A DNA stretch of 44,527 bases from Ignavibacteriota bacterium (GCA_003158475.1 PMJR01000073.1:1-44527); one strand, 5' to 3'. Counted from the first letter of the stretch, positions 25,499-35,033 are shown. The notes: generated from the letters alone by a model not told the origin. Program-made: numbers and translations.

Positions 25499-27412
25499 TC
25501 ATTTGTAACTGCGTTGGCTCGGTTTCACGTAGTCAAACTTCAGCGGTTCCTTGTGCAGCTTCGGCGGCCGGTTCGTTCCTGCGAATTCCCATGCGGCGAC
25601 GAACGAAAACTTCGTGTCGTTTCTTTTCGCTTCGCCTTCCTCCGTCTGATGTTCCTCGCGGAAGTGACCGCCGCACGATTCGTCGCGCAGGAGGGCATCC
25701 CGGACTATAAGCTCGGCGAGTTCCAGAAAATCCGCCAGGCGGTGCGCCTTCTCGAGCTCCTGGTTGAAAGCGTCCGCGGAGCCGGTGATCGTCACGTCCT
25801 TCCAGAACCGTTCGCGGAGCGCGGGGATCAGCGCCAGGGCCTTCTTGAGTCCCGCCGAGTTTCTTCCCATGCCGCAGTATTCCCACATGATCTTGCCGAG
25901 CTCCTTGTGGAGCACGTCCACCGGGGTCTTCCCGCGCACAGCGATGAGCTTCTTCGTGAGGTCCGCGACCGACGTCTCTGCGTCCTTGAACGCCGGCGCT
26001 CCGGCATCGAGCTTCGGGAACTTGTTCGAGGCGAGGTAGTCGCCGATCGTGTAGGGGATGATGAAATACCCGTCCGCCAGTCCCTGCATGAGCGCGCTCG
26101 CGCCGAGACGGTTGGCGCCGTGGTCTGAGAAATTTGCCTCGCCCAGGACGAACAGCCCGGGGATCGTCCCCATCAGGTTATAATCGACCCAGAGGCCCCC
26201 CATCGTGTAGTGGACCGCAGGGTAGATCCGCATCGGGGACTCGTAGCCGTCCTCCCCCGTGATCTGTTTGTACATGTCGAACAGGTTGCCGTACTTCTCG
26301 GCGACCCACGCCTTGCCGTTCCGCTTGATTGTATCCGAAAAATCGAGGTACACCGCCAGCCCGGTGGTCCCGACCCCGTGCCCCTTGTCGCACATCTCTT
26401 TCGCACGCCGGGAAGCGACATCGCGCGGGACCAGGTTCCCGAACGACGGGTAGAGCCTTTCAAGGTAATAGTCCCGTTCTTCTTCCGGGATCTGGTTCGG
26501 CGCGCGCTTGTCGGCCTTCGCCTTCGGGACCCAGATGCGCCCGTCGTTCCGGAGGCTTTCGCTCATGAGGGTGAGCTTCGACTGGTGCTCGCTGGCGACC
26601 GGGATGCACGTCGGATGTATCTGCGTGAAGCAGGGGTTCCCGAAGAGCGCACCGCGCTTGTGTGCGCGCCATGTTGCGGTGGCATTGCACATCTTCGCGT
26701 TCGTCGAGAGGAAGAACACGTTGCTGTAGCCCCCTGTCGCCAGTATGACGGCGTCCCCGTCGTAGGATTCGAGCCGGCCGTCGACCATGTTGCGCGCGAT
26801 CACCCCGCGCGCCTTCCCGTCCGCGACCACGAGGTCCAGCATTTCGCGCCTCTCGTAGAACTTCACCGTTCCCAGCCCCACCTGGCGCATCAGTGCGGAA
26901 TACGCTCCAAGCAGAAGCTGCTGACCCGTCTGCCCGCGCGCGTAAAACGTCCGCGAAACCTGCGCCCCGCCGAACGAGCGGTTGTCAAGGAGCCCGCCGT
27001 ACTCGCGCGCGAAGGGGACCCCCTGTGCAACGCATTGATCGATGATTGCGTTGCTCACCTGAGACAATCGGTAGACGTTGGCCTCCCGTGCGCGATAATC
27101 TCCTCCCTTCACGGTGTCGTAAAACAGGCGGTACACGCTGTCGCCGTCGTTCGGGTAGTTCTTCGGAGCATTGATCCCCCCTTGTGCGGAGATGCTGTGC
27201 GCTCTGCGCGGGGATTCATGATAGGAGAGCGCCGTGACGCGATACCCGAGTTCGGCGAGCGATGCCGCGGCGGAGGCGCCGGCGAGGCCCGTGCCGACGA
27301 CGATGATGTGATACTTCCGTTTGTTCGCGGGGTTTACCAGCTTCATTGCGAAGCGGTGGTTGTCCCATTTCTGCTCTATGGGACCCGCCGGTATCTTGGA
27401 ATCCAATGTCAT
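25499..27412 (-). CDS. sdhA: Succinate dehydrogenase/fumarate reductase flavoprotein subunit
   Basis: A 637-residue FAD subunit that oxidises succinate at the cytosolic face. The Rossmann motif is [19 protein letters not shown] near residue 38; the flavin-linking histidine lies in [11 protein letters not shown]; active-site arginine regions appear as [20 protein letters not shown] and [29 protein letters not shown] is a form common in the Bacteroidota/Campylobacterota-type enzyme. The track extends 143 residues too far into sdhC; ATG 27412 has AGGGA ten bases upstream and lies 15 bases after the sdhC stop. Confidence 0.96.
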   Translation of the reverse strand: MTLDSKIPAGPIEQKWDNHRFAMKLVNPANKRKYHIIVVGTGLAGASAAASLAELGYRVTALSYHESPRRAHSISAQGGINAPKNYPNDGDSVYRLFYDTVKGGDYRAREANVYRLSQVSNAIIDQCVAQGVPFAREYGGLLDNRSFGGAQVSRTFYARGQTGQQLLLGAYSALMRQVGLGTVKFYERREMLDLVVADGKARGVIARNMVDGRLESYDGDAVILATGGYSNVFFLSTNAKMCNATATWRAHKRGALFGNPCFTQIHPTCIPVASEHQSKLTLMSESLRNDGRIWVPKAKADKRAPNQIPEEERDYYLERLYPSFGNLVPRDVASRRAKEMCDKGHGVGTTGLAVYLDFSDTIKRNGKAWVAEKYGNLFDMYKQITGEDGYESPMRIYPAVHYTMGGLWVDYNLMGTIPGLFVLGEANFSDHGANRLGASALMQGLADGYFIIPYTIGDYLASNKFPKLDAGAPAFKDAETSVADLTKKLIAVRGKTPVDVLHKELGKIMWEYCGMGRNSAGLKKALALIPALRERFWKDVTITGSADAFNQELEKAHRLADFLELAELIVRDALLRDESCGGHFREEHQTEEGEAKRNDTKFSFVAAWEFAGTNRPPKLHKEPLKFDYVKPSQRSYK

Positions 27413-27426
27413 GGTCTGTGTCCCTG

Positions 27427-28080
27427 TTAGTGAGCCAGGAGAAAATAGAGGGGCAGCACGGCGAACGCGATCGGGAGCATGAGCCAGAACACGAGTGCGG
27501 TCGCGGTGATCAGTGTCTCGTATTTTTTGCGTTTCAGGCCGAATGTCTGGAAGGCCGACTGGACACCGTGTTTCAGATGATAGGCCAGGAACGCCAGCGC
27601 CACCAGGTAGAAGGAGACGTACAGGGGGCTCTGAAATGCCTCGCAGACCCGTTCGTACATCGAAATCCCGCTCGGGAAGAACCTGGAGCTGACGAAAAAC
27701 GTGTTGACGTGTATGACAAGGAAGATGAGCACGAACGTCCCGGTCCAGAATGCGGTCCGGGAAGAAAGCGTGCTGTTTTCGGATGGACGGTTCACCGCGT
27801 AGCGGACAGGACGCGCGAGCCGGTTGGCGATCCACAGCCACACGCCGACGAACGCATGCAGCAGAAAGCCTGCGAAGAGAATGATCTCGAGCGGGCGGAT
27901 CAGGGGATAGGTCGCCATGAAATCGGCGTAGGAGTCAAATGTCGATCCGCGGTCCTGCTTCAGCAGGAACAGATTCAGATAGAGATGGACGAGAAGGAAG
28001 CTGCAAAGGAAAAAACCTGTCAGCCCCATCAACAGCTTTCGCCCGACCGAGGATGTGGTGAACGAGGCGATCTTGTTCAT
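27427..28080 (-). CDS. sdhC: Succinate dehydrogenase cytochrome b subunit
   Basis: A 217-residue five-helix, di-haem membrane anchor of the single-subunit (type B) kind. Helices are evident at ~15-37, 62-84, 110-130, 150-172 and 190-214. Candidate haem ligands are the histidines in [21 protein letters not shown] and AYHLKHG. It anchors SdhAB and exchanges electrons with quinone, probably menaquinone, which is inference from the type. First gene of the sdhCAB unit, with a strong promoter upstream. Confidence 0.95.
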   Translation of the reverse strand: MNKIASFTTSSVGRKLLMGLTGFFLCSFLLVHLYLNLFLLKQDRGSTFDSYADFMATYPLIRPLEIILFAGFLLHAFVGVWLWIANRLARPVRYAVNRPSENSTLSSRTAFWTGTFVLIFLVIHVNTFFVSSRFFPSGISMYERVCEAFQSPLYVSFYLVALAFLAYHLKHGVQSAFQTFGLKRKKYETLITATALVFWLMLPIAFAVLPLYFLLAH

Positions 28081-28145
28081 AGGTGATGTCCCGGAACGAC
28101 GGTGAGGGTGAAGAACTGGAAAGAGTCAGGTTGGAAACGGTGCGT

Positions 28146-28177
28146 CAAATTTACTAAATAACAGGAAAGAGTGCAAA
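28146..28177 (-). promoter_or_regulatory. Promoter of the sdhCAB unit
   Basis: TTTG, 20 bases, TAAATTTG on the minus strand: a full match to the Bacteroidota -33/-7 consensus. Transcription should start near 28140, about 60 bases before sdhC. It begins 13 bases after the end of ftsX. Confidence 0.6.
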
Positions 28178-28189
28178 CGGGAACGCCGT

Positions 28190-29068
28190 TCACCCGGCCG
28201 CCGCGGGGCGGACGAACCGGACGACGGATATCAGGCTCCCGGCGAGACCGAGGAGCATCCCCGTCCCCAGCACCGAGACATAAAACAGCGGCGGCATGCG
28301 GAGATAGGGCGCGAACTCTTCGGAGACGAGCTTCGCGGCGTATTCGAACAGGAGAAACATGATCCCCGAGGCCGCGAGTCCGCCGAAGAACCCCTGCAGG
28401 ACCCCCTCGATGATGAACGGGCGCCGGATGAAGCCCCGCGTCGCACCGACGAGCTCCATCGTGCGGATCAACCTGCGCTTGGCCGTGATCGCCAGCCGGA
28501 TCGTGTTGGCGACGAGGAATATCGCCGTCAGGCTGACCGCGATCCCGAGCCCCAGCATCACCTTGTTCACGCTCGCAGAACGCTGGTCGATCAACTCAAG
28601 AAGGACCCGGCGGTAGACAACGGTGTCGACTCCCTGTATGGCGGTGATCCGTTCATAGATCGCATGCGTCTTCGCCGACGTCCGGTAGGGTTCCTTCAGC
28701 ATGATCTTGAAGGAGGGAGGGAGGGGGTTGAAATCGAGAACCTTGGTGATGTCGTCTCCGGTCTCCTGCTTGAATACCTTCATCGCTTCGTCCTTGGAGA
28801 TGAAGACGACTTTTTCAATCCCTTCCAGATCCGTGATCCGCGACTGGAGGCCGGTGACTTCGTCTTCCGTGACCGGTTCCGTCAGGAACGCCTCCATGTC
28901 GAGACGGCTGCGCAACGTGTCGATGAGCCTCGAGGCGTTGATGGTGACGGCGGCGAATATGCCGACAAGGATGAGGGAGATGGTGATGGTGGCAACGGAC
29001 AGCAGGCTGGAGACCATTGCCCTGCGGAATCCGGAGACACTCTCCCGGAGCGTGTATGAAAAGCTCAT
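28190..29068 (-). CDS. ftsX: Cell division protein FtsX
   Basis: A 292-residue four-helix ABC-type membrane protein of the MacB/FtsX class. After an N-terminal cytosolic stretch and helix 1 (~20-45) comes a ~120-residue periplasmic loop with the FtsX pattern (DMEAFLTEPVTEDEVTGLQSRI, FISKDEAMKVFK). Three C-terminal helices follow, with the coupling region ELVGATRGFIRRPFIIEGVLQG. In other bacteria FtsEX activates peptidoglycan hydrolases at the septum. The ATPase partner ftsE, often adjacent, is absent here. It starts 10 bases after the lipoprotein gene. Confidence 0.94.
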   Translation of the reverse strand: MSFSYTLRESVSGFRRAMVSSLLSVATITISLILVGIFAAVTINASRLIDTLRSRLDMEAFLTEPVTEDEVTGLQSRITDLEGIEKVVFISKDEAMKVFKQETGDDITKVLDFNPLPPSFKIMLKEPYRTSAKTHAIYERITAIQGVDTVVYRRVLLELIDQRSASVNKVMLGLGIAVSLTAIFLVANTIRLAITAKRRLIRTMELVGATRGFIRRPFIIEGVLQGFFGGLAASGIMFLLFEYAAKLVSEEFAPYLRMPPLFYVSVLGTGMLLGLAGSLISVVRFVRPAAAG

Positions 29069-29078
29069 GGCGAAAGGG

Positions 29079-29564
29079 TCAGAAGTTCGATTCGTCGCGC
29101 CAGCGGACGATTCTCCAGGGGGAGCTGGCGCTGGAGCGCTGGAGCGTCAGGTTCGCGTAGCCGGAGATCTGCTCGATGTCGCTGGCGTTGAATACGACGG
29201 TCAGGTTGAAGCCCCGGACGACGTTGACGGTTGTCGATTCGGCCGATGTGGAGATGACGTTGTTCCAGATCAGGTCCAGTTTCTGCGCGTTCTGGAACAG
29301 CCCGTACGTGCTCCTCATCTCCTCGTCCCTTCCCCACGTCTGGTCGACCCCGAGGTCATAGTCACGATACACAAAAATGAACTGTGCGTCAACAAGGGGG
29401 CCGTACACCGTTGTATCGCGGAACGTGTACGCCGCCTGGAAGCACTGGAAGATCCCGTCGACCGTGTGCGGATCGCATGCGGCGGCGGCGGCGCCGTCGT
29501 CACGCCCGGGGGCGAACGGATTGACGCAGTCGGCGCAGCAGAAGCACCCCAGGATGAGAAGCAT
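29079..29564 (-). CDS. Predicted lipoprotein, second of a related pair
   Basis: A protein of about 161 residues with no recognised family. The tail YANLTLQRSSASSPWRIVRWRDE parallels [21 protein letters not shown] in the upstream gene, and both contain FR-lining segments of similar size, so they appear to be paralogues. With ATG 29564 the start MLLILGC is an unusually short lipoprotein signal. A CTG at 29597, overlapping the upstream stop as CTGA and preceded by AAGGGA, would restore a normal signal (SLLLRMLLILGC). A hairpin lies directly before the ATG. ftsX follows after 10 bases. Confidence 0.7.
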   Translation of the reverse strand: MLLILGCFCCADCVNPFAPGRDDGAAAAACDPHTVDGIFQCFQAAYTFRDTTVYGPLVDAQFIFVYRDYDLGVDQTWGRDEEMRSTYGLFQNAQKLDLIWNNVISTSAESTTVNVVRGFNLTVVFNASDIEQISGYANLTLQRSSASSPWRIVRWRDESNF

Positions 29565-29585
29565 CCGGAGAAGGAGGCTCTCCGG
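29565..29585 (-). promoter_or_regulatory. Hairpin before the second lipoprotein start
   Basis: CCGGAGA-GCCTCCT-TCTCCGG is a perfect 7-bp stem ending at the base before ATG. The loop contains CCTCC, which is complementary to ribosome-binding sequence and could pair with the GAGGGGGG 10 bases earlier. Confidence 0.35.
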
Positions 29586-29593
29586 TCCCCCCC

Positions 29594-30193
29594 TCAGTTG
29601 CTGAATTTTCCCTTGAACAGGCTCCATGTGATGTCGTTGGCGGTCTTGAAATCTGTCCACCGGTATATCGTCCAGATGTTGCTGCTGCTCCTCTGGAGCG
29701 CGAACTGGAGGTTGCCGCTCGCGCGCGACGGGAACCCGGCGGCAGTGTTTTCAAACGTGAGCGTATAGTCATACTCCAGGTACGCAGAGTCGGCCGCGAG
29801 CGAGCGGGTCTTCTCTGTGAGGTCCAGTTTCGAAATGGAGGTGGAGGTTGTGCGCGTGGTAAGGTTCTGGAAATAGGCCTGCTCCTCGGCTGTCGACCAG
29901 TTGCGGAACAGGGAGGCATACAGCGCGGTACCTTCCGAAGACGGGACGAAGAGGAACGTGTGGACGCCTGCGAGCGGGTCGGCGAGGCATTGAATGTAGT
30001 TCGGGACGCTCTTCTGCTCGATGGCGCTCTGGAGGTTGCTGATGACGATAAAGGGATCGGTCGCGGGAAGGAACGTCTGGCTGGACTGCGTCGGCGCCTC
30101 GGGAGATCTCGGCTCGAAGAGCCCGCAGCCGCCTCCGAACAGTGCGAGCCCTGCGATGAGGAGGAGTGACGCGTTCCGCCCGGAGGCGTTCAC
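29594..30193 (-). CDS. Predicted lipoprotein, first of a related pair
   Basis: A 199-residue exported protein. The signal is [17 protein letters not shown] with the lipid-modified cysteine at 23, followed by a proline/serine-rich spacer and a globular ~150-residue domain with alternating strands near the C-terminus ([19 protein letters not shown], then [10 protein letters not shown] and [10 protein letters not shown]). This layout recalls NTF2/SnoaL-like folds, but I cannot assign one. GTG 30193 overlaps the recR stop (GTGA) with GGGAGG upstream. Likely outer-membrane anchored, facing the periplasm. Confidence 0.8.
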   Translation of the reverse strand: MNASGRNASLLLIAGLALFGGGCGLFEPRSPEAPTQSSQTFLPATDPFIVISNLQSAIEQKSVPNYIQCLADPLAGVHTFLFVPSSEGTALYASLFRNWSTAEEQAYFQNLTTRTTSTSISKLDLTEKTRSLAADSAYLEYDYTLTFENTAAGFPSRASGNLQFALQRSSSNIWTIYRWTDFKTANDITWSLFKGKFSN

Positions 30194-30786
30194 AATGAAA
30201 TCCTCCCTTCCAGCGCTCTGCTCAGCGTTGCTTCGTCGGCAAACTCAAGGTCGCCCCCCACCGGCAGCCCGCGCGCGATGCGGGAGACCCGGACTCCGAG
30301 GGGCTTCAGCAGCCTCGTCAGGTAGATCGTCGTCGCCTCACCCTCGACGTTCGGATTCATCGCCAGGATCACCTCCGCCACATCGGTGTTCACCCTCATC
30401 AGCAGTTCCTTCACCTTGAGCTCTTCAGGTCCGATCCCGTCGAGCGGCGAGAGTGACCCGCCGAGAACGTGGTACATTCCCCTGAATTCGTCGGTCCGCT
30501 CAAGAGCGATGACGTCATTGGGCTCTTCCACCACGCAGATGATCGTCCTGTCCCGTTTGGGGCTTGCGCAAATGGCGCAGGGATCCTGTTCGGTGATGTT
30601 GCAGCAGACCGAGCAGTAGCGGATCCGGTCCTTGACGTTCACGAGCGCTTTGGCCATCCGGACAACCTCTTCCCGCGGCCGCTTCAGGATGAAGAGGGCA
30701 ATCCTCTGCGCGGATTTGCGTCCGATCCCGGGGAGGCGGGAGAATTCCTCAATGAGCTGCTGCAATGCTTCGGAAGTGTACAGCAT
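30190..30786 (-). CDS. recR: Recombination mediator RecR
   Basis: A 198-residue protein, the normal length. It helps RecF/RecO load RecA at gaps. The N-terminal helix-hairpin-helix [20 protein letters not shown], the zinc finger [16 protein letters not shown], the TOPRIM region [14 protein letters not shown] with [15 protein letters not shown], and the tail Walker-B-like region are all seen. The tracked ORF includes unrelated upstream sequence covering ybaB; ATG 30786 ([11 protein letters not shown]) is the standard start, although it lacks a clear ribosome-binding site. Confidence 0.96.
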   Translation of the reverse strand: MLYTSEALQQLIEEFSRLPGIGRKSAQRIALFILKRPREEVVRMAKALVNVKDRIRYCSVCCNITEQDPCAICASPKRDRTIICVVEEPNDVIALERTDEFRGMYHVLGGSLSPLDGIGPEELKVKELLMRVNTDVAEVILAMNPNVEGEATTIYLTRLLKPLGVRVSRIARGLPVGGDLEFADEATLSRALEGRISL

Positions 30787-30848
30787 GACGATGTCGTTGA
30801 GTTTGGCGGAAGGAGTGGAGGGGCGCGACAGACGACCGCGGCCGGATG

Positions 30849-31187
30849 TCAGAACCCCGGGAGTTTCAGTCCGGGAATGTTCGGGAGCATGCCGTTTGTG
30901 GCCTTGGACATCTCCTCCTGGGCCAGTTTGCCCGCATCCTCGAGGGCTTTGTTCGCGGCGGCGAGGATCAGGTCCTCCAGCATCTCGATGTCCGCCGGAT
31001 TGACGACCTCCTTGTCGATGGTGATCGCCGTGAGGAGCTGTTTCCCGTTGGCGGTCACCTTGACCATTCCCCCGCCGGCTTCCCCGACGACCGTTTTCGA
31101 TTCCAGTTCCTGCTGGATGCGGGACATCGCATCCTGCATTTTCTGGATCTGTTTCATCATTCCCTGCATGTTCGGAAGACCGGGCAT
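30849..31187 (-). CDS. Nucleoid-associated protein YbaB/EbfC
   Basis: A 112-residue DNA-binding protein. It has the methionine/glutamine-rich N-terminus ([22 protein letters not shown]), the strand core [21 protein letters not shown] and the acidic helix [17 protein letters not shown], all typical of the family. AAGGGA lies upstream of ATG. In many bacteria the order is dnaX-ybaB-recR; here ybaB-recR is kept but dnaX is not upstream. Confidence 0.95.
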   Translation of the reverse strand: MPGLPNMQGMMKQIQKMQDAMSRIQQELESKTVVGEAGGGMVKVTANGKQLLTAITIDKEVVNPADIEMLEDLILAAANKALEDAGKLAQEEMSKATNGMLPNIPGLKLPGF

Positions 31188-31228
31188 CGTGAGTCCCTTC
31201 TGATGCTGTATTGAGTGAACTTCTCTTC

Positions 31229-31260
31229 TCTATATATCGGTTTTGAAAGGGAAAGTCAAA
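31229..31260 (-). promoter_or_regulatory. Promoter of ybaB-recR-lipoproteins-ftsX
   Basis: TTTGACT on the minus strand, then TATATAGA with 20 bases after TTG. It also reads as TTGACT-N17-TATATA, a nearly perfect sigma-70 promoter. It lies about 40 bases upstream of ybaB. Confidence 0.6.
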
Positions 31261-31310
31261 CAGGGGGGACGCCGGGAATCCTGCGTGGGGGGGGGAGAGG
31301 GACGCGTGGT

Positions 31311-31357
31311 GGTCCCGCTCCATCCCCGTGTCGCATATGCATCCGAGGAGCGGGACC
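31311..31357 (-). repeat. Perfect 11-bp inverted repeat
   Basis: GGTCCCGCTCC and GGAGCGGGACC, with a 25-base centre containing the smaller palindrome GCATATGC, lie 15 bases after the stop of the coiled-coil lipoprotein gene. The position suggests a terminator or mRNA-end hairpin, but no U-tract follows. A run of G lies next to it at about 31285-31295. Confidence 0.5.
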
Positions 31358-31372
31358 GCCCGTTAAACGCGG

Positions 31373-32242
31373 TCAGTCTGTCACAATGACCAGGTAGTTT
31401 TCCTGCCAGAACTTTCCGGGACTCATGATCGTCAGCTCGGAGCCCTTTTCCGGTTTTTGCGTTGCGGCGAACAGGTCCGCATTACGACGGGGGAGGATCT
31501 CCTGGATCCGCCCGTTGACCTGGATTGTCTGATCTTTTGTCTTGTCAATCGGCGTGAAATTCGATTGATCAGCACTGGTGTTCATGATGGTGGTCGAGCC
31601 GAGGAGTCCCCAGAGGAACCCGCCCTCATCACTGATGATCCCTTTCTTCCGGAGCTCGTCCCGGGTCCCAATCACGTAGAAAGCAGTGTTCAGCGTCCTC
31701 TGCTGGTCGCCGATCGTGCCTTCCTTCTCTTCGAGCAGCTTCGTCTTCTCCGCCATTGTTGCCTGCAGCCCCTGAACCTTTGCCTGCAGCTGTGTGATGG
31801 ATTGTTCCCGCTCCAGTATTGAGGCCTTCAGGTTCTCGACCAGCGTGTTCAACCCGGCAATCTCTCCCTTGAACTGCTTCATGCGCCCCTGGATGGCGGC
31901 GACTCTTTTCCGGTTTTCCTGCAGCGACGATCCGATTTCGTTGATGTTCTGAATCAGCCGGTCGCGCGATTGTGCATTGGTGTACTGGGGAGCGCCCTCG
32001 AGTCCGGCACCGTTTTTCTTGAGCACGCCTTCCTTGATCCGTGCTTTCTCCAGGTCGGTGTAGACCTCATTGACTGACTTCATGACCGATTCAAAATATG
32101 CATCCCGGTCAATGATGTCCTGCTGCAGCGATGTACGGGCGTTTTGAGCGTCCGTAAGCTGTTTCTGCATCTCTTCCTTGTTATTGTTGCAACCGATCAC
32201 GAAAATGGCGCATAACGCAACTACCGCCAGTTGTGTCCTCAT
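31373..32242 (-). CDS. Coiled-coil lipoprotein, 289 aa
   Basis: The signal MRTQLAVVALCAIFVIGC ends in a lipobox with the modified cysteine at 18. Residues ~25-170 form long coiled coil (DAQNARTSLQQDI, LVENLKASILEREQSITQLQAKV). The last ~100 residues are globular (FYVIGTRDELRKKGIISDEGGFLWGLLGS, IQEILPRRNADLF). It recalls Bacteroidota envelope lipoproteins, but no function can be named. The tracked start is 38 codons too long; ATG 32242 has GAGG upstream. It stands in its own unit, opposite no partner. Confidence 0.86.
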   Translation of the reverse strand: MRTQLAVVALCAIFVIGCNNNKEEMQKQLTDAQNARTSLQQDIIDRDAYFESVMKSVNEVYTDLEKARIKEGVLKKNGAGLEGAPQYTNAQSRDRLIQNINEIGSSLQENRKRVAAIQGRMKQFKGEIAGLNTLVENLKASILEREQSITQLQAKVQGLQATMAEKTKLLEEKEGTIGDQQRTLNTAFYVIGTRDELRKKGIISDEGGFLWGLLGSTTIMNTSADQSNFTPIDKTKDQTIQVNGRIQEILPRRNADLFAATQKPEKGSELTIMSPGKFWQENYLVIVTD

Positions 32243-32325
32243 ACTGTCACCTCGTCTTGTGGGTTGATGCCCGGCCCTTCCGCCGTCCGACTCCATCCGG
32301 TCTCCGGACCATGCCAGGATCAGGG

Positions 32326-32356
32326 GAAGTGTACCTATCTCCCCGGAGAGGATCAA
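32326..32356 (-). promoter_or_regulatory. Promoter for the coiled-coil lipoprotein
   Basis: TTGATC, 17 bases, TACACTTC on the minus strand (TTG-N20-TA). The leader would be about 80 bases. The region between here and the regulator gene (32357-32459) shows nothing else clear. Confidence 0.45.
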
Positions 32357-32459
32357 TCGGGGACTTGATGTATTCGGAGACGCGTTTTTTCCCCTAGAGA
32401 CAATGCTGTAGATCCGGCCGGGGAGCCGGGAGGTCCGCCACAGGGGGTAGATCGGACAT

Positions 32460-33146
32460 TCATGAGCCTGATTTGACGAGTCCCAGGTTGATGGCGTGCC
32501 GGACCAGACCGGCGGTATCGTGGATGTTCAGTTTCTGCATCAGGTTGGCGCGGTGGGTGTTGACTGTCCGGAAGCTGAGGAAGAGTGCCTCCGCGATCTG
32601 CCGGTTTGTGTAACCCTGTGCGATGTACTGCAGGACCTCCCGCTCCCGCTTCGTCAGCTGCTGCCCGTCTGCGGGGTCCCGCTTCTCCTCCGGATGATTG
32701 AGTGTGTTCCCTTCGTTTGCCCTCTTCATGAAACCGTCCACGATGAGCTTCGAAATCCCCGGGCTGAAGAATCTCTCGCCGGCCATCGCGGACCTGACCG
32801 CCTCGAATATCTCCTTCCTGCTCGCGTTCTTCAGCAGGTAGCCGCTCGCCCCGGCACGCAGGACGTGGAACGCATATTCCTCGTCCTCGTGAACGGTCAG
32901 GATGATGACTTTCGTCTCCGGACGGTTCTGTTTGATGATCTTTGTCGCACCTATCCCGTCCAGTTTCGGCATCGAAATATCCATGAAGACAATGTCCGGC
33001 TTATTTTTTTCGACGAGCCGCACGGCTTCTTCCCCGTCGGCGGCTTCCCCGGTGACCGAGAATTCCGGGGAAGTCCTCAGGAGCATCCGCAGGCCGCTCC
33101 GGACGACGTCATGGTCATCGGCGATGAGTATCCGGATTTTCTTCAT
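32460..33146 (-). CDS. NarL/FixJ-type response regulator
   Basis: A 228-residue DNA-binding regulator. The receiver domain has acidic pocket ADDH, phospho-acceptor D56 in FMDISMP, T/S in ILTVHEDEE and K in YLLKNAS. A charged linker leads to a LuxR-type HTH (LTKREREVLQYIAQGYTNRQIAEALFLSFRTVNTHRANLMQKL). It overlaps the kinase gene by 32 bases, strongly implying a cognate pair. Targets are unknown. Confidence 0.96.
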   Translation of the reverse strand: MKKIRILIADDHDVVRSGLRMLLRTSPEFSVTGEAADGEEAVRLVEKNKPDIVFMDISMPKLDGIGATKIIKQNRPETKVIILTVHEDEEYAFHVLRAGASGYLLKNASRKEIFEAVRSAMAGERFFSPGISKLIVDGFMKRANEGNTLNHPEEKRDPADGQQLTKREREVLQYIAQGYTNRQIAEALFLSFRTVNTHRANLMQKLNIHDTAGLVRHAINLGLVKSGS

Positions 33147-34929
33147 GTGCGGCCTCTGCTCTCAGTGGTAGTGTGACGGTGACGGTTGTTCCCTTGCCGG
33201 ACCCTGACTCGATGCGGAATGTGCCGCCGAGCAGCTCCGACCGCTCACGCATCGACATGAGTCCTATGCCGTGACCCTCTCCTCTGGCGCGGGCTGCATC
33301 CGTTTCATCGAACCCTGTCCCGTCGTCGGAAACCGTGAGCTGGATCGACGTATCATGGCGTTCGAGGTGGAGCATCGCCGTCCCGGCATGTGAGTGTTTG
33401 GCGGTGTTGGAGAGCGCCTCCTGGGCGATCCTGTACAGCGCGATCTCGATGTTCCCGTCGACTGGGCCGGAGGGGGCATGTGCCTCGCGAAACGTCGTCC
33501 TCACCGCGTGGAGCTTTTCGAATTCCTTGCACAGCATCCTGAGCGCGGTCACGAGCCCGAAGTCGTCAAGCACGCTCGGACGGAGATTCGAGGAAATCCG
33601 TTGTACCTCGGTGATTGCCCGGTCCAGTTCCTGGTTGATATCGCGCAGGCCCCGGACCATCCGTTTGCCGGCGGGTTCCGCCCCCCCCGCGAGGACCTCG
33701 ACCCTGAATTTCATCCCGCTCAGCCTCTGGCATATGTCGTCGTGCAGCTCGCGCGATATCCGTTCCCGCTCTTCCTCCTGCGCGCGCTGGACCGATATCG
33801 CATATGCCCGCAGCCCTGCCGATCGCTGCCGCTCCGCATGCTCCAGCTGCACGGTCATGAGGTTGAACGCTTCCCCGAGGGACCGGAGCTCATCGTTGGA
33901 ACTGATCTCAACTCTCCGGAGGGTTCCTCCCTCGGCGACCCGGTGCATCACCGAGGCGAGCTCTCGAATCGGGGCCGTAATGCTCTTCGTCGTGAGCGCA
34001 CCCCCCAGCAGTCCCACCGCGACACAGGCGAGGACCGCGATCAGTATCCACATGTTCGCCGCCGCTTCCGTCTGCAGGACATCCTCTTTCGCCTGGGACA
34101 GATTCCTTTCCGTCCGCGATTCGAGCCGGTCGTTCAGGATCCTTCCGAGTTCCGTGTATGCGAGCACGAACGCGCTCAGTTTCTGGGTCCGCTGCTTGTG
34201 CTCGTCGGCGATCACCTGGGCGAGTCCTGTCGAGCGCCCGGAGAGAAGGGCGAGCCTTGCCGTCCATCCCTTTTCCTCCGAGGAGATGAGGACATTGCGG
34301 TAGATATCAAAGAAGCGCCGGAATTCGCTTCCGGCATGCTGGAGGCGCGATTCGAATTCGGATTCTCCCGTGATGAGGAAATTCCCGAGCGATTTCGTCA
34401 TCGCGTTGGCGTTGACCTCCATCTCGAGTGCGGCCTGCTCCCTCCTGTAGGCGAGGGGATCGTCCGCATTGATGGAGGGGACGATCCTGTCTTTGAGAAG
34501 ACCTTCGATCTCGTCCACTTCTTTCAGCAATGCGGACATGTTCCGGCTCTGAATATTCCGCAGCTCGATCTGCTCGGCCGCCAGAGCGCAGAACTCCGCG
34601 TAACCCTTCCGGAGCTTCACGCCCGGATCGGCGCCGCCGGCAGCCCCGTATTTCCGATCAGACTCCTCGAACTCATCCCGGGCGGTCTGGAACGATCCCA
34701 GGAATCTGGCGTCCCCCGTGGAGAGGAATCCGAGTGTCGCGAGTGCGGTTTCTTCGAGGCTGGTTTCCATCGCGTGAACGGCGGTGTTCACGGGTTCCCG
34801 GACGTCCGTGATCTCCCTGATCTTGCCCCCCACGACGCGCGACTGAACGTAGGATACAACTCCGATCGCGATGCAGAGCATCACCATCGCTCCTACCCCC
34901 ACGCCCAATTTTGTTCCGATTGTCGACAT
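33115..34929 (-). CDS. Membrane histidine kinase, HisKA_3/NarX type
   Basis: A 604-residue sensor. Membrane helix ~8-28, a ~260-residue helical periplasmic domain like CHASE3/four-helix sensors, helix ~292-312, a HAMP linker, then HisKA_3 with H396 in ERISRELHDDICQRLSG and an ATPase domain (N-box region RIAQEALSNTAKHSHA, G1 DDGTGFD, G2 GIGLMSMRERSELLGG). The track starts 12 codons early; ATG 34929 has GGGGAG upstream. It reads through into the overlapping regulator gene. The cue is probably periplasmic or membrane-borne. Confidence 0.95.
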   Translation of the reverse strand: MSTIGTKLGVGVGAMVMLCIAIGVVSYVQSRVVGGKIREITDVREPVNTAVHAMETSLEETALATLGFLSTGDARFLGSFQTARDEFEESDRKYGAAGGADPGVKLRKGYAEFCALAAEQIELRNIQSRNMSALLKEVDEIEGLLKDRIVPSINADDPLAYRREQAALEMEVNANAMTKSLGNFLITGESEFESRLQHAGSEFRRFFDIYRNVLISSEEKGWTARLALLSGRSTGLAQVIADEHKQRTQKLSAFVLAYTELGRILNDRLESRTERNLSQAKEDVLQTEAAANMWILIAVLACVAVGLLGGALTTKSITAPIRELASVMHRVAEGGTLRRVEISSNDELRSLGEAFNLMTVQLEHAERQRSAGLRAYAISVQRAQEEERERISRELHDDICQRLSGMKFRVEVLAGGAEPAGKRMVRGLRDINQELDRAITEVQRISSNLRPSVLDDFGLVTALRMLCKEFEKLHAVRTTFREAHAPSGPVDGNIEIALYRIAQEALSNTAKHSHAGTAMLHLERHDTSIQLTVSDDGTGFDETDAARARGEGHGIGLMSMRERSELLGGTFRIESGSGKGTTVTVTLPLRAEAAHEENPDTHRR

Positions 34930-35033
34930 ATGGCCACTCCCCGATGAGCTTTCACAGTTGTCCATCGCCGGTTCCGGTGCGCGCTGTACAACAATATAAA
35001 GTAGTTTTTGAAGAAACCTCTTGGACGGGCAAA

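Noticed and set aside
26210-27430. 406-aa plus-strand ORF
   Set aside because: Antisense to sdhA with low-complexity composition.
31285-31295. Poly-G run as a phase-variable tract
   Set aside because: It is in non-coding sequence about 100 bases downstream of one promoter and after a gene end, so a switching role has no support.
33394-34947. 517-aa plus-strand ORF
   Set aside because: Antisense to the NarX-type kinase.
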